Positions 1 to 9,980 are shown, counted from the stretch's first letter. The stretch: 64,000 nucleotides of DNA from Kappaphycus alvarezii (GCA_002205965.3 NADL03000784.1:868001-932000), one strand, 5' to 3'. Numbers and translations are program-made. Notes: generated from the sequence alone by a model not told the origin.

Positions 1-186
1 CATATTTGAGCACCCTCTCGTTTCTCCCAACAGCCAATAGACCTAATCCACTGCCCCTGACATCACCGCTGTGTCGCCATCACCAGCAATGAGGCCATTC
101 AGGTCGCTAGAGACCGCCCACTCACTTGGAGCGTAAGCCCTCGCGCCGCTTTCCCCCCCACGGCCCGTTCCGTGCTCTAGGAACAC

Positions 187-425
187 ATTTCAACCCGCTC
201 CACTTGACTCCCTGGTTGCTGCATACCCAGCAATTATCCGTCTATTAGAGAAGTCTATTACACTCGTAGCTCGCAATATGCGTGTGACTAGGCGATATGC
301 CAGACCACAACCCATCGCCTTAGCTGCATCCTTTGGTCCTCAATGACATGAAGTAATATTGCTCGAGCGCCTGGCCGACGTGGACCTCTCGGTTTGCCTG
401 TGGCTATGTAGTCGGTTCACGCAAT
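187..425 (+). mobile_element. Relic of the 3' end of an RLE-type retrotransposon
   Basis: Conceptual translation gives FQPAPLDSLVAAYPA, which lines up with FQPLAFDSLGAPSPA in the much better preserved copy at 52.5-53.3 kb. After a stop and small gaps it reaches LADVDLSV, matching the C-terminal HVPDVEHPV of that copy, followed by a tail-like stretch containing GTAGTCGGTTC. It is a heavily mutated 5'-truncated copy with no intact frame. I infer the family from this internal comparison only. Confidence 0.5.
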
Positions 426-429
426 GTGG

Positions 430-789
430 AATAATGACACACTGGAAGTGTCATGTGATTGCATAGATGAGGGTGCAGGCTGCCTAATAATTGGATGCAA
501 GGTTGTCCTGAATGTGAGACACCAAATATGTTTGCCGGACTTCCTACCCCCTACTTGAGAAAGAACAGAGAAAGTATGAATTGCTTTAGACTGTTCACTC
601 TACGCATGTATCACTCTGCTCTGAAGGAAATTCCATTCGCGCTTCGTTAACTACATTAGATGTATTCATGGGTTAGCGGAGATGTGCTCCTTCATGGAAC
701 GTACCTGATGAGAAGCTGGGAATCACTTCAGGAATGCTATCCTTCATAAAACCTCTCCAGGCTTTGCATCTATCAGTACGTACCAATGG
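430..789. other. Stretch without a recognisable gene
   Basis: No long frame, repeat or motif stands out. It is the 3' flank of the SGT1 gene, which reads leftwards into it, so the SGT1 3' UTR and terminator must lie at its right end. No clear AATAAA is visible close to the SGT1 stop. Confidence 0.4.
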
Positions 790-1890
790 TTAATGTTTTT
801 CTTCATAGACGACCCTCTTCTTCTTGACTTCATCCCAGTTTGTGGACAAAACTTGACCCCCGCTTTCAGAATAACTCTTCAACATAGCGCGTTGCATGTC
901 CTCATCCGCATCCTTATATAAAGTGCGGAATAACGCCATGGGGCTGTCATCTTCCTTGTAATCCTTTAGTTCCTTCTCAGCCAGTGATTTCCACTCCTTA
1001 TTCCGACCTTCTTGCACTTCCTTTCTCCGTATTGATTCCGCGCCAGCTTGCCGGGCAGCTGAAAGAACTTGCGCATCCCTGTCAAGTGCTTTCCACGTGG
1101 AACCGGCAGTAGCCTTCTTCATCCTGATCTCAACTTTAAATTTGTTGACGCTCCATGTACTACCTTCCACAATGATCGCCGCATAAAGATCTTTGTTCAA
1201 CACATAGTCTGGCTTGTCGGGACGAACTAGATGCACTCTGAGATTTGTTGATTCGAACTTCACAGAGCTCTGCTCTGCAATAACGTTCTTCGCGTACACA
1301 TCGATACTGACGTGAGACGCCGATTGGTACCATTTCATATTTGTATTATCGGTTGGTGGCTGTGATGATTGCAAAGTACCGGCCGAATCGTTTGCTTCTT
1401 TGCGCGTGGCATGGGCCGATGCTTTCATCGCAGTTTTGACGGGCACAGTCCTTGCACTTTGTGCAGTCACGTCAAGTGTAACAATATCATCGTCTGTATC
1501 CTCCTCAGGTGGCTCATCGCATCGAGCTGCCCAATCCATGTATGACATCTTCACAGTGCGGACCGTCTCCAAGGATGCGGCCTTCTCAAACGCTTTTCGT
1601 GCTAATAATCTCTGGCCCAGCTTTAGAAGAGCGGTACCTTTCAAATACCACGGACGTGCGACTGTTGGTGCTATTCGGATGGGGGATTCGACAACTTGGA
1701 GGGCATCTCGATACAAATCTGCGGAGATCAATGCATTGGCTTGTGAGCAGAATAGACGAACGAGGGTATCTTGACAGAGAGTGGCGGCTGCGCCGAATGC
1801 TGGAGCAGCGGCAAGGTAGTCACCTTTCTCAACAGCTGCTGTAGCATAAAGTACCTTTTCTTCAACCGCTTGGAAAGAAACGTTGTCCAT
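790..1890 (-). CDS. SGT1: SGT1-like co-chaperone (TPR-CS-SGS)
   Basis: An intronless frame encoding 366 residues. Known family role: SGT1 is a cytosolic adaptor that binds HSP90 through its CS domain and acts in SCF ubiquitin-ligase and kinetochore assembly, and in plants in NLR immune-receptor stability. Residues about 8-107 are a TPR-like helical repeat region (ARPWYLKGTALLKLGQ). Residues about 185-268 form the CS beta-sandwich, starting at MKWYQSASHVSIDVYAKN. Residues about 297-366 are the SGS domain, with KEWKSLAEKE and a VLSTNWDEV motif close to the C-terminus, as in plant and animal SGT1. An acidic linker (PPEEDTDDD) separates TPR and CS. I chose the ATG at 1890: the frame stays open to 2019 but has no ATG there, while 1890 has A at -3 and G at +4 and gives the usual family length. 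This is the clearest intact host gene in the window. Confidence 0.93.
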   Translation of the reverse strand: MDNVSFQAVEEKVLYATAAVEKGDYLAAAPAFGAAATLCQDTLVRLFCSQANALISADLYRDALQVVESPIRIAPTVARPWYLKGTALLKLGQRLLARKAFEKAASLETVRTVKMSYMDWAARCDEPPEEDTDDDIVTLDVTAQSARTVPVKTAMKASAHATRKEANDSAGTLQSSQPPTDNTNMKWYQSASHVSIDVYAKNVIAEQSSVKFESTNLRVHLVRPDKPDYVLNKDLYAAIIVEGSTWSVNKFKVEIRMKKATAGSTWKALDRDAQVLSAARQAGAESIRRKEVQEGRNKEWKSLAEKELKDYKEDDSPMALFRTLYKDADEDMQRAMLKSYSESGGQVLSTNWDEVKKKRVVYEEKH

Positions 1891-2221
1891 GTTGAGAGCA
1901 CAGAACAGTTTGCAGTCTTTCAGAAGAATCCACGGGGTTTGCAGGTTATCCTCACTTGGGAAAAGCCGTTTCCGTAGCGAGGAGACTGGCTGGTATCCAG
2001 ATGGTCCTTGGCTTGACAAGTAGGTTCGCGGGTGGTACGGGATCAGGTAGTTTCAATTGCAGCAGGGCAGTGGGCGTCGTTGATCCCGGCGTGTTAAAGT
2101 TTGTGTCCCGGATGGAGGCACCCAAACCTCGGGTGCTATTGTACTTTACAGTATGTTTGTAGAGGTATTCTGGTACAATACTGTAATTTCTGCACGACTC
2201 TCGGTGCTGGATTCCACTGCG

Positions 2222-2394
2222 CACTACTGTACTGTACTGTACTGCATTGTACAGTACGGTACAGTACTATACAGTACTGTACAGTGCTTTTGTCTTGAGC
2301 CCACTGTACCGTACTGTACTGTACAGTACGGTGTACAGTGTTTCGTACTGTACCGTGTGCTCGATAAATGTATGTTACTCGTACAGTAGTGGAT
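2222..2394. repeat. GTAC/TACTG palindromic low-complexity tract
   Basis: Dense irregular repetition of TACTGTAC, ACAGTAC and CGGTACAG. The unit is self-complementary, so the tract can fold on itself in many registers. It lies upstream of SGT1 and just before an RLE-element 3' end. The frames open through it are consequences of the repeat and are not genes. Confidence 0.8.
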
Positions 2395-2397
2395 GTT

Positions 2398-2580
2398 CTA
2401 AGGGAGGAGTGAAGACCCGGATCAATCAGAAGCTAAGTTATGCAATATGGTCGACGTGCGCGGCGTCCATAATGTGTCGCGCCCCGCAACATGCAGAGTT
2501 TGGCCACCCTATTCAAACCTAATTTATCGAGGTTTGTTTTTCAGTTACTTTAGGGGTCTTCAATGACTTCGCATATTGCA
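2398..2580 (+). mobile_element. 3' end of an RLE-type retrotransposon
   Basis: The frame ending at 2522 reads QKLSYAIWSTCAASIMCRAP and then a stop. This matches RISYTIWSSLANAIVSRKP at 35.0 kb and RLSCTLWSSISQAILSRDP at 54.2 kb. The DNA after the stop is also shared with 27.6 kb (an AACATGCAGAGTT motif, then CCCTATTCAAACCTA), so the homology covers coding end and 3' UTR. Everything upstream of about 2398 is missing, as expected for 5' truncation. The hAT element begins immediately downstream. Confidence 0.7.
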
Positions 2581-2604
2581 CCCAAGTAGATCATTGGTAA
2601 AAAC

Positions 2605-2616
2605 CAGGGTTGGGGA
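2605..2616. repeat. Left terminal inverted repeat of the hAT element
   Basis: CAGGGTTGGGGA, the exact reverse complement of 5908-5919. Similarity continues imperfectly for about ten more bases (GGACATGTCA against AACGTGTCA). It is preceded by the GTAAAAAC duplication. Confidence 0.93.
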
Positions 2617-2626
2617 GGACATGTCA

Positions 2627-2847
2627 AAATTGCATGTACCTGGTACATGAAACATTACAGTATTATTAGTTCCCTCGGTACGTCGGTACAACAGTGCATA
2701 TGAATGATTTTTAATTGGACAAACCCGAAGTACATGAAACATATAAAAAATTTTGAGGGACGGTACAAGAACATTAAAAATTTCCGATGTACCAGGTACT
2801 TTCAGGAAATTTTTTGAAAAAAGACAGTACAAGGGTACATGATGATA
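2627..2847. repeat. Left subterminal GTACC motif cluster of the hAT element
   Basis: Repeated, partly palindromic variants of CATGTACCTGGTACATG in both orientations, continuing at 3038-3080. The matching right-hand cluster is at 5665-5900. In hAT families such arrays usually bind the transposase; that function is inferred here. Confidence 0.65.
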
Positions 2848-3037
2848 ACTTTATGGCATCAGTAAAACGGGTGTCCGCACATGGAAGAAGTTTAATGCGT
2901 TCAGTATCTACTGGTGACTGCACACATGAGGAGTAACTTTATGGCATCAGAAAAACGGGTGTCCGCTGCAGGATCCGACTATATTGCTAGCTAGGTGCTA
3001 ACCGGGTGGTCCACGTCGGCCACGTGCAGCATGTAGG
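2848..3037 (-). mobile_element. Array of three retroelement 3' tails nested in the hAT element
   Basis: Read on the minus strand, 3037 to 2937 gives an RLE-element coding end (LHVADVDHPVST) and its tail, ending TGATGCCATAAAGTTAC. Next, at 2920-2885, comes a second tail type with AGTAGATACTGAACGCATT. Then 2880-2848 holds another partial copy of the first tail. The same tail types occur at 52.4, 53.3, 54.3 and 34.7 kb. Only 3' ends are present, as expected from strongly 5'-truncated insertions. Confidence 0.75.
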
Positions 3038-3419
3038 CACATGTACCAGGTACAAGTATAAAACGGGTATATTTCGACATGTACCAGTAACTGACCCAGA
3101 CCATGTGGTCTAATGGTGGAAACCAAGTTGGTTCCAGGAGAGAACGTGAGCTCGATTTCTGAGAGTGCATCGCTAAAATTGCACTAACGTGCAGGTGACA
3201 GAAAAGAACGGAATGTCGTTTGGAGTTTAATTCTAGTCTGAGGACCCGCCCTGATTTTACCTGGAGCTATATCTTTCCCATCCTTGCAATGGGAAATAGC
3301 TTTCGTAGCCAAGGTTCCAAAGGCGAGGATTAGAAATTAAACGTCACTCATTGTTAATAGCCAGATGTCAGTACCGGGAACTATGCAATAGGGATTTCTG
3401 TGGCAGCTAAGCACTTTTT

Positions 3420-5613
3420 TTACTCATCATCAGTATTTTTGTCATCTAAAACATTATCTTCTATCTTCAAAAGATAGTCAATAAACTCTTCCATTGACTT
3501 AACATGATTATAAACATCAAAATCTTCATCATAGTTCTTTGAAATTGTGACAACATTTTTGATGTTGTCAGTTGTGATTCTGTTACGAGGTGGACTACAA
3601 ATTCTACCTGCCAAGCTGCATATGCGTTCATTTTCAATTTGAGTCGCCGGAATACCCAAAAAGAATTCACAAAGCTTTGCAACTGTCGGAAACAAGGATT
3701 GCTTCTTCAATAACCAGCTGTATTTGTCAGTTCCTTTCGTGAAGGGCTCTGATCGAAACAAGCGAAGTTCGGAAACCATACGCTTAACAATAGCATCCGT
3801 ATCATCTGAATCTGCGTTACTCAAAAAGCAGTCTTCTATTTCTTCCCCTGTCTTGGCTTTTGAATTAGTGTCTCCTGCTTCGTCCACATCCAGAACCGAG
3901 TCAGATTCTTTTTGTTACCTCATGTTTACCATAAGAGGTACTATTATTTTTTCATCATAGTTTTTTGCTAGTGATCGCGCATTGCCTGGATCACTCTGAT
4001 GTAGACGCATAAGAGTAGACTTCAGATCCTTACACTCAGGATCGAAAACCACAGCAAGATAATGATGCACATGGGCGCCATTCAATGGAGTTATTTCGAA
4101 GACATTTCTAAGTGATTCAACCACAGAAGAGGACGTTTTGGCCTTAAGCATACTTAACTGTGCTTCAAAGTTATCCGAAGCCACAGGAACTATAGTCTTG
4201 CAGTTGTTCTTAAACTTCAAATACACACTTGCAATATGTGCAACAGCCTCACTGATGGTCCATGTCTTCTTCTGGCTCTGAAGGCAGGAAAACACAAGTT
4301 GTTCAATTGTTTCGACAACACATTGAACAATGTCCCATGTTTCAGGACTTGGTACTCGTTTGCGCAGATTACGATCAGCTTGAGTTCCAAAACATTTGCG
4401 AACAACTTCTTTGTACGAGAGCATAATTCGAAACATCACCAGAACACTGAAAAACCTAGTCTTGACTGGGGTCGGCATGAGTCTGGGATTGACATCCAAA
4501 TATTTGCAAGGTTCAATCCATTCCTTGCGCCCTTTCGAAGATTTCTTTGTCCAAGTTATGCACTTCTGCAAATCGGATTGCACTTTGCGAAAATCAATGA
4601 GTGGTAGGCCGTCTGTCACATTGTTAGATAAAGCTGCATTGCATGTCCCAGAAATGATATGGGAAAAGCAAACTACACTGAAACAACTTCCAATTTCCGC
4701 TGCACTGAAAGAGGTAGATGACCTTATAATGTTCGTGCATGCCCTCAAATTCGCACCCCCATCCTTGACACACGCGAAAACTTTGTCCCTAATTCCGAAC
4801 TTTTCCAGCTGCTCAACCAGAAGATCGTGAAGAGATTCACTTCTTGTACTGTTACATTAAATAAGTGCTAGGTGAACTCTTGTCTGCTTGAAGTTTCCAT
4901 CGACTCCATGTGCGATCAAGTCAAATATGTCTTCGCATCCTCGAGTCATCCATAGATCAATTGAGATAGAAACGGAGTCCAATTTTGATAACTGTGGCAT
5001 CACGAGATCCAATTCCGTTTTCTTCGAAAACACCGGAATGTGCTTATCAGCTAATATTTTCCTGTCTGGGATCGATACACGTGGGTTCAAGAAGTGAACA
5101 TACCTCCGGAAGTCTGGATGATCAACCAACGAAAAGGGAAGTCCTGCCTTTGCTCTTAACAAAATCAATCGTTTGTTTGCTTCCACTGCAGTATCTGAGG
5201 TGGGATTTTATTTCTGATGGGTATCAAGATAGTCTGAAGTTTCTTCTGCTTCTTCTTAGGGGCTCGGTAGATGTTTGGGATTCTTCTAACTGCTTGAAAA
5301 AGTCCTTTTGATTTTCCCTCAAGTGCCTTCGTAGTGCGTTAGTACCCATGCTGCTCTGAAACTTCAGAAGTCCTTTACGCTCCCGCTTATTTGCTGCAGA
5401 TGCTGCAGATACGTCTGGTTTGCAAACAATACAAGCATACGTGTTATTGTTATGCTTTGTGTAAAAGCCCCAGAGAATTTCCTTTTTTCCAGACTTCTTG
5501 TTTGTCGACAACGTCTTTTGAGCGATTCTGAGAATTTCATTTGCAGAAAGTGAGCTTGGGACCTTGTTTACTTCGTCATCATTGAGTCGTCCTTCCGGTT
5601 GTGGGGGATTCAT
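3420..5613 (-). pseudogene. hAT transposase pseudogene
   Basis: Begins at ATG 5613. The N-terminus carries a BED-type zinc finger (WGFYTKHNNNTYACIVC, then ALRRHLRENQ). The middle has typical hAT core sequence: VSISIDLWMTRG, the KDGGANLR segment and RFFSVLVMFRIML. The C-terminus is the hAT dimerisation domain (LFPTVAKLCEFFLGIPATQ, then ENERICSLAGRI). Reading is broken by one frameshift between about 5190 and 5224 and by in-frame stops at 4854 and 3912. The three downstream segments all share one frame. The full product would be about 730 residues, normal for hAT. The gene cannot make a full transposase, so this copy is at best mobilised in trans. Confidence 0.92.
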
Positions 5614-5664
5614 TTTGTGAATGGAAGGGGCAATGAAGTTGAAAGTATGGCAGCACTGTCGAAG

Positions 5665-5900
5665 ATACGTCTGTATGTACCGACCATTTTTCCAAAAACG
5701 ACCATTTTGGCCGGTACATGTAACGATACGTTACAATATTTTTCGAGCTCCCGGGAATGGCATCGGTACATTACAGTGCTTTCGAAAATAACATGTACCG
5801 GGGTACATATTACGTACCGTTTTTGAGATTTTTAGCAAATTTTCGGACAGGTACATATCTAATATACCTGTACATGTACCTGTACATGTACCTTTCAGTG
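5665..5900. repeat. Right subterminal GTACC motif cluster of the hAT element
   Basis: Multiple GTACATGTAACG, CATGTACCGG and CTGTACATGTAC variants lie between the transposase start and the right terminal repeat. They mirror the left cluster in motif but not in exact spacing. Confidence 0.65.
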
Positions 5901-5907
5901 ACACGTT

Positions 5908-5919
5908 TCCCCAACCCTG
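5908..5919. repeat. Right terminal inverted repeat of the hAT element
   Basis: TCCCCAACCCTG, pairing with the left end and followed directly by the second copy of GTAAAAAC at 5920-5927. Confidence 0.93.
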
Positions 5920-6153
5920 GTAAAAACATTATTACATTGAGTTAGAGCATCACCACCGGCTGGGCATAAAACGGTAAAAAATTTCACAGCTGTTTCATTT
6001 TCATTGGCTGCCGTAAAATTAGTTTGTTTACTCATTTACTCCTTTTCACATTCTTTCACCGGTGGCATTGTTCTGTTGCTTCCGTTCACCAAGTAATATC
6101 ACACACCTTGACAAACCTCTGAACCTCGCTCACCCTCTCAACCGACCATCCCG

Positions 6154-6969
6154 ATGTTCAACTTGTCAGACGATTGCGGATAGGAAGGCGAAGACGAAGG
6201 AGACTGGCATTTGGACACCCCGGAGGATCCCGCAGCACCTTTCGCGAGGACGGAGGCCGCTTGGTCGGACGTCCCGCGGAGGCTCAAGCCCCCCGGAGAA
6301 TCTTTCCTCTATTTGCGACTGGTCTAATTCGCTCTAGAAAGTGACGTCCGTTCCCTGCTCCGTGAACCGAAACAAGACCTCAACGGGCTACATGCACAGG
6401 TCAAGCACCTCGTGTCTGAACTCCCACGGTTCACCCGCCTGCACAGTGTAACTATGTGGCGTGACTACGGGATCGGTCACGTGGTGGTGGCAATCATATG
6501 CGATCTGCTACCTCGTGTGAAAGCGTCCAAGACAGCAAGGCGTGGTTTGAACCTCTCCGTGAGGGACCTTTTGTTCGCAATATTTGATGGCTTAAGGTCG
6601 GATTCTCACTCGGCTCCGTCTGTTCCCCAAAGAAACAGGCCCATAGTGGACTACCGTTTGGTACCGAACACCCCGCGCCCGCTACCTAGTGGCGGGAAGC
6701 TCTACTCTTCCACCTTGGTGGAAGCCGCCGATTACCAAACAACACCCGAAGGCGTCTATGGGCAGACGTAATGGCGCGAGAGTGAGATTATTACGGCCAC
6801 GGAGAAGGACAATAACCTGTCTGTGATGGGTCCCTACGGCACGGAGCATTTGTGGGTGCCTGCTCGCTGGATGGAATGGTCTGATCTCAACTCTTCGGAC
6901 GGCGAAGACGTCCGTGATTTCGCTGCCGACCTGGAGGGGCTAGAGGCTGGTGGGGAGAAGGATGAGTAA
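6154..6969 (+). pseudogene. GC-rich pseudogene of unknown function, nonsense mutations only
   Basis: From ATG 6154 to TAA 6967 a 272-codon frame runs without a single frameshift. It carries three internal stops, at 6181, about 6328 and 6769. The conceptual product is hydrophilic, with an acidic N-terminus (EGEDEGDWHLDTPEDPAA), a leucine-rich middle (LLREPKQDLNGLHAQVKHL) and an acidic C-terminus (DLEGLEAGGEKDE). The segment YGTEHLWVPARWMEW looks like a folded motif, but I do not recognise the family. The stretch is visibly GC-richer than its surroundings. Keeping frame over 816 bp argues that it was once a real gene. Confidence 0.55.
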
Positions 6970-7138
6970 GGGGCGGGCATATCTAGTGGTATGCTCCAGG
7001 TAACTTTGCTGGCAGATAGAACTTTCCATCATCGGTAACCCCCTAAGATACCCCGGGCCCCAACCGACCACATTTTTCAAAAGATTAAAGCACCCAGACA
7101 TTTCTCCTTCAGTTGCTTCGCTGCCTGATCTCGTAATC

Positions 7139-7591
7139 GTGGTATTACCCATCGATCGACATCGATTAACATACAGTACTACTGTAGAACCTGTGAATGA
7201 AATAGAGCAGTTGCTGTCCAAATGCCAAGGGACAGCACGCAAAGATTTGGAACGAACGTTTGGGGTTCTTCAAAGTAAGTGGCATATTTTGAGTAGACCT
7301 GGGAGATATTGGTCAAAGGAAATTATGGCCTCCATTATGAAGTGCGGTATCATTTCGCATAACGTCACCGTAGAAGAACGGGAAATACTCAATGGAGATT
7401 TCGAAACTGAACATGATGGTGGCATATTAGTTGTTGAAAGCGCGACGGCAATATGGGGCTATCTTGAGAGTGTTTCTTCTTCAACTATCGTCTCTCTTGG
7501 TTCCCTTGCTGATCTTTGCGAAATGAACAACTTTAATAGGAATGAAAGGGAACGCTACAATACAAAAAATCTGATGTTACATCTTCTTTAG
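7139..7591 (+). pseudogene. PIF/Harbinger-like transposase, C-terminal fragment
   Basis: The segment RKDLERTFGVLQSKWHIL followed by PGRYWSKEIMASIMKCGI and SHNVTVEERE is the C-terminal signature of plant-type PIF/Harbinger (DDE_Tnp_4) transposases, in which the E of KDxERxFG is the third catalytic residue. Upstream catalytic Asp regions are absent or scrambled, although about 6990-7100 has a possible remnant (LADRTFHH) in another frame. Hence a decayed 3' fragment. The Myb-like relic at 8249-8712 reads towards it, which may be the second gene of the same element. Confidence 0.8.
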
Positions 7592-8248
7592 ATGATGAAA
7601 GTTTCATCTTCGCTATGAAATTTGTATATCACAGATGACTTTAAAAACTGTCTATTTGTTTCCGTTTAGCGAAGCGTTGTCACATTGAAAGAATTATCCA
7701 CCTAAATTCGGCGCCTATTGGCTGGGTCTAACTGGAATAAGTGCTATCGACGTCCTCGCCGCACTCACTCGCTTTCCGTAGTGCCTCTGCGCGCATGAGG
7801 TGAAATATTATACTGCATCGCCCTCATCAAAACCAGAAGAGGCGGAAGAAAAAAGCATGATCTAATTGTAACGTTGGAGGGACTTATTTCTAGCTCTTTG
7901 CAGTGATATTCCTCGCTGTGCTAACTTCACCATCTTTTGCGCTGCTTCTTCTTTTTTGAAGAGCTATTTTGCTTTGCGTCGTCCGATCTTTCGGTCCTCT
8001 GTTAAGGACGCTTAAATGCTATCTGCAGAGACACCTTCGTCCACTTCAAAAACATTGGCATCTGCCGATTCTGGTGTTTCAGTACTTTTGTTTGACGGTA
8101 CTCTTAGCGATGACCCCTAGAAAAGTTTTAGTGGCCACGCAGCAATTTCCCCGAATCGAAGAACTTGAATGGCTTTAGGCAATTATCGCTAGCTGAGTGT
8201 ATCTTTAGGCCATTTTAGATAGCCGTTTCGATACGATAATCCTTATCA
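7592..8248. other. Spacer between Harbinger-type relics
   Basis: No supportable gene. If 7139-7591 and 8249-8712 belong to one element, this is its intergenic region. I could not find convincing terminal inverted repeats on the outer sides. Confidence 0.4.
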
Positions 8249-8712
8249 CTAGCAAAAAGTTGGTTTAGAGAATCGAATAGTATGGAGGCACCCACAAAGC
8301 TTCACATACTTTTTGTTGATTAACTTGACTCTGCACTTTATGGACTTCGAAGTCAGATAGTTTCTTGCAGGGTGGTTCAGGCTATTATAAACATCCGCGA
8401 TTCGAGAGAAGAAGTCCAAGGATTTCTGCTCTGACCATATGATAGGGTCTTCAGATATCTTGATCCAGGCTCGAGCTAGTGCCTGATCCTCTGATGATGT
8501 TTTTTTGCTCCCCTGTTCCGCGCGGCACTTTACTGCACTGCAATCGACGCGGTGATTGTGTTTGATGTCGGTGTGGTAACTGATGGAGATGCTGCAGATG
8601 CGCTTGGTTCGGAGATCTGATTTTCGGATTTGGGTGAAGGTTTGCCAATGGTGGGGCGGGGAAGTGGAAATGGATTTTCCCAGGTCCCTCCGAGGTACTT
8701 GGGAAAAATCAT
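8249..8712 (-). pseudogene. Myb/SANT-like accessory protein of a PIF/Harbinger element, relic
   Basis: The C-terminal part reads EDQALARAWIKISEDPIIW, SEQKSLDFFSRIADVYNSL, then RVKLINKKYVKLCGC. This matches the trihelix/Myb-like domain found in the second ORF of plant PIF/Harbinger elements (also seen in no-apical-meristem-associated domains), whose usual pattern is AW..ISEDPI....K....F...I...YN and ends in KFCG. A Ser/Pro/Thr-rich N-terminal piece (SASAASPSVTTPTSNT) lies in another frame, so at least one frameshift is present. In the known system this protein helps the transposase enter the nucleus and bind DNA. Confidence 0.7.
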
Positions 8713-8868
8713 GGGTATTGTTGAAACTGGAGCGAAACAGTACGAAAAAGCAGTTCGTCACCCAATAGCGAGCTGCCAACTGTTTTAATCTTGGCAGCAA
8801 TAGACTAAAATTCGGGGCTATATCCGATTAAATAGCACCCGATTTTGGCCCCAGAATAAATAAATACT

Positions 8869-9606
8869 TTACTTTTTTCCGATGGGCGAGAAAAGGCCCT
8901 TGTCAAATGTCATGTGCGCGGAGCATCCAGAGTCGATAAGCCAAGTGTTTGACGTTATTTTGAGACTAGAGTCATCTACCTCGTTCATCAGAAATATGTA
9001 CTCGACTTCATTAATTTCCGGATCTTCTTTCTCTTGAGCAACCATCGCAGTAGGCTTCTGTGACTGTCTACGTAGGAAACGGTCAGGTGGCGGCGGCCGC
9101 CTTCCGTTGATGTCCTTTCCCCAGCACCGGGCAGCGGAGTGTCCACTGTGACCACAGTTGGTGCATGTCAACGGAGAAACACGTCTTGACTCAGTGATCT
9201 GCCCAATAAGAGCAGCACTGGGCGGAGTCTGCCGTCTAGCAAGCTTCATCGATGCACATTGCTCCTCTTGGAGCAGGCAAATTTTTTACATATTATACTG
9301 CGAAGGTGTTATCTTCGGACCCAAGAGCGTCAAGAGCTACAATGAAGCTTCGAAACCTCTGCATAAGACCGTTAAGAACTGCCATAACCATTTCTTGTCA
9401 TCAATGACGACTCCAATTAACTTTAAGCGAGCTGCCAGATGTCGTACACGTACTAGGTACGGCAAAAATTTCTCATTGTATAGCATGGTGACTGTGTAAA
9501 AGTCTCTCCGGGCCGTCAGCTTATTTAGTAACGTGTGGCTTTCAAAAAGTTCCAAAATGGAGTCCGACATTTTTTCAGCGGTGACAGCATCTCTCATGTG
9601 ATCCAA
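8869..9606 (-). pseudogene. Ty1/copia gag and protease fragment
   Basis: From 9606 the UBN2-type copia Gag core is visible (LNKLTARRDFYTVTMLYNEK, then LRLIG-like KLIGVVIDDKKW). From 9249, after a frameshift, comes a CCHC zinc knuckle, CTNCGHSGHSAARC, and then the copia aspartic protease motif WLIDSGCSAHMTFD. The frame stops at 8869 shortly after the protease motif. No integrase or RT follows, so the element is truncated. It is a different copia lineage from the one at 37-43 kb, whose protease motif is LDIGAQRSC. Confidence 0.85.
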
Positions 9607-9634
9607 ATGAACACCAGACAGGGACAGGCCGATG

Positions 9635-9880
9635 ATACTACATCTAGTACTACTAGTGCCTAGCAGGTAGTAGTACTAGATGTAGTACTACTACTAGGTA
9701 GTACTACTACTACACCTAGGAGTAGTATTACTAGGTAAAAGTGGTGGTAGGTAGTATTGGTAGTACTAGTACCTAGTAGTAGTTCTAGGTAGTAGTGGTG
9801 GTAGGTAGTAGTGGTAGTACTACTACTACCTATGTAGTTAATGGTACTCCTAATACTACTAGGTAGCTACTCTTACTACT
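9635..9880. repeat. TAG/CTA trinucleotide-type microsatellite
   Basis: About 245 bp of irregular TAGTAC, TAGTAG and CTACTA repeats with many GTACTACTAC and CTAGTAGTAG blocks on the same strand. It can fold because both complementary trinucleotides occur. It separates the copia gag relic from a gypsy gag relic. Confidence 0.85.
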
Positions 9881-9980
9881 TTTAGATGGGTTGTAAGAAA
9901 GGACAATTTTGCCTTTGTTTGGGCATCCATCGAGCTTGTGCGTTCAAAAATAAAATCAAAAATTTGTTTAATATGTTCAT

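Larger units (their letters stand above)
2605..5919 (-). mobile_element. hAT-family DNA transposon, complete ends, inactivated
   Basis: The element is 3315 bp long and bounded by 12-bp perfect terminal inverted repeats (CAGGGTTGGGGA). They are flanked by an exact 8-bp target-site duplication, GTAAAAAC, at 2597-2604 and 5920-5927. An 8-bp duplication and CAGGG-type ends are hallmarks of hAT elements. The single transposase gene reads right to left and is broken. Subterminal regions on both sides are packed with GTACCTGGTACATG-like motifs, a common arrangement for transposase binding. A block of retroelement 3' tails (2848-3037) has inserted between the gene and the left end. Confidence 0.93.

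Noticed and set aside
1400..1977. Plus-strand open frames opposite SGT1
   Set aside because: They are antisense shadows of the SGT1 coding sequence, with no motifs of their own.
1891..2019. Extension of SGT1 to an upstream start
   Set aside because: The frame is open but begins with TTG, not ATG. The ATG at 1890 has a good start context and gives the usual family length.
2222..2394. Possible CRISPR-like or regulatory repeat array
   Set aside because: There are no equal-length spacers. The unit is a short palindromic low-complexity motif in eukaryotic DNA.
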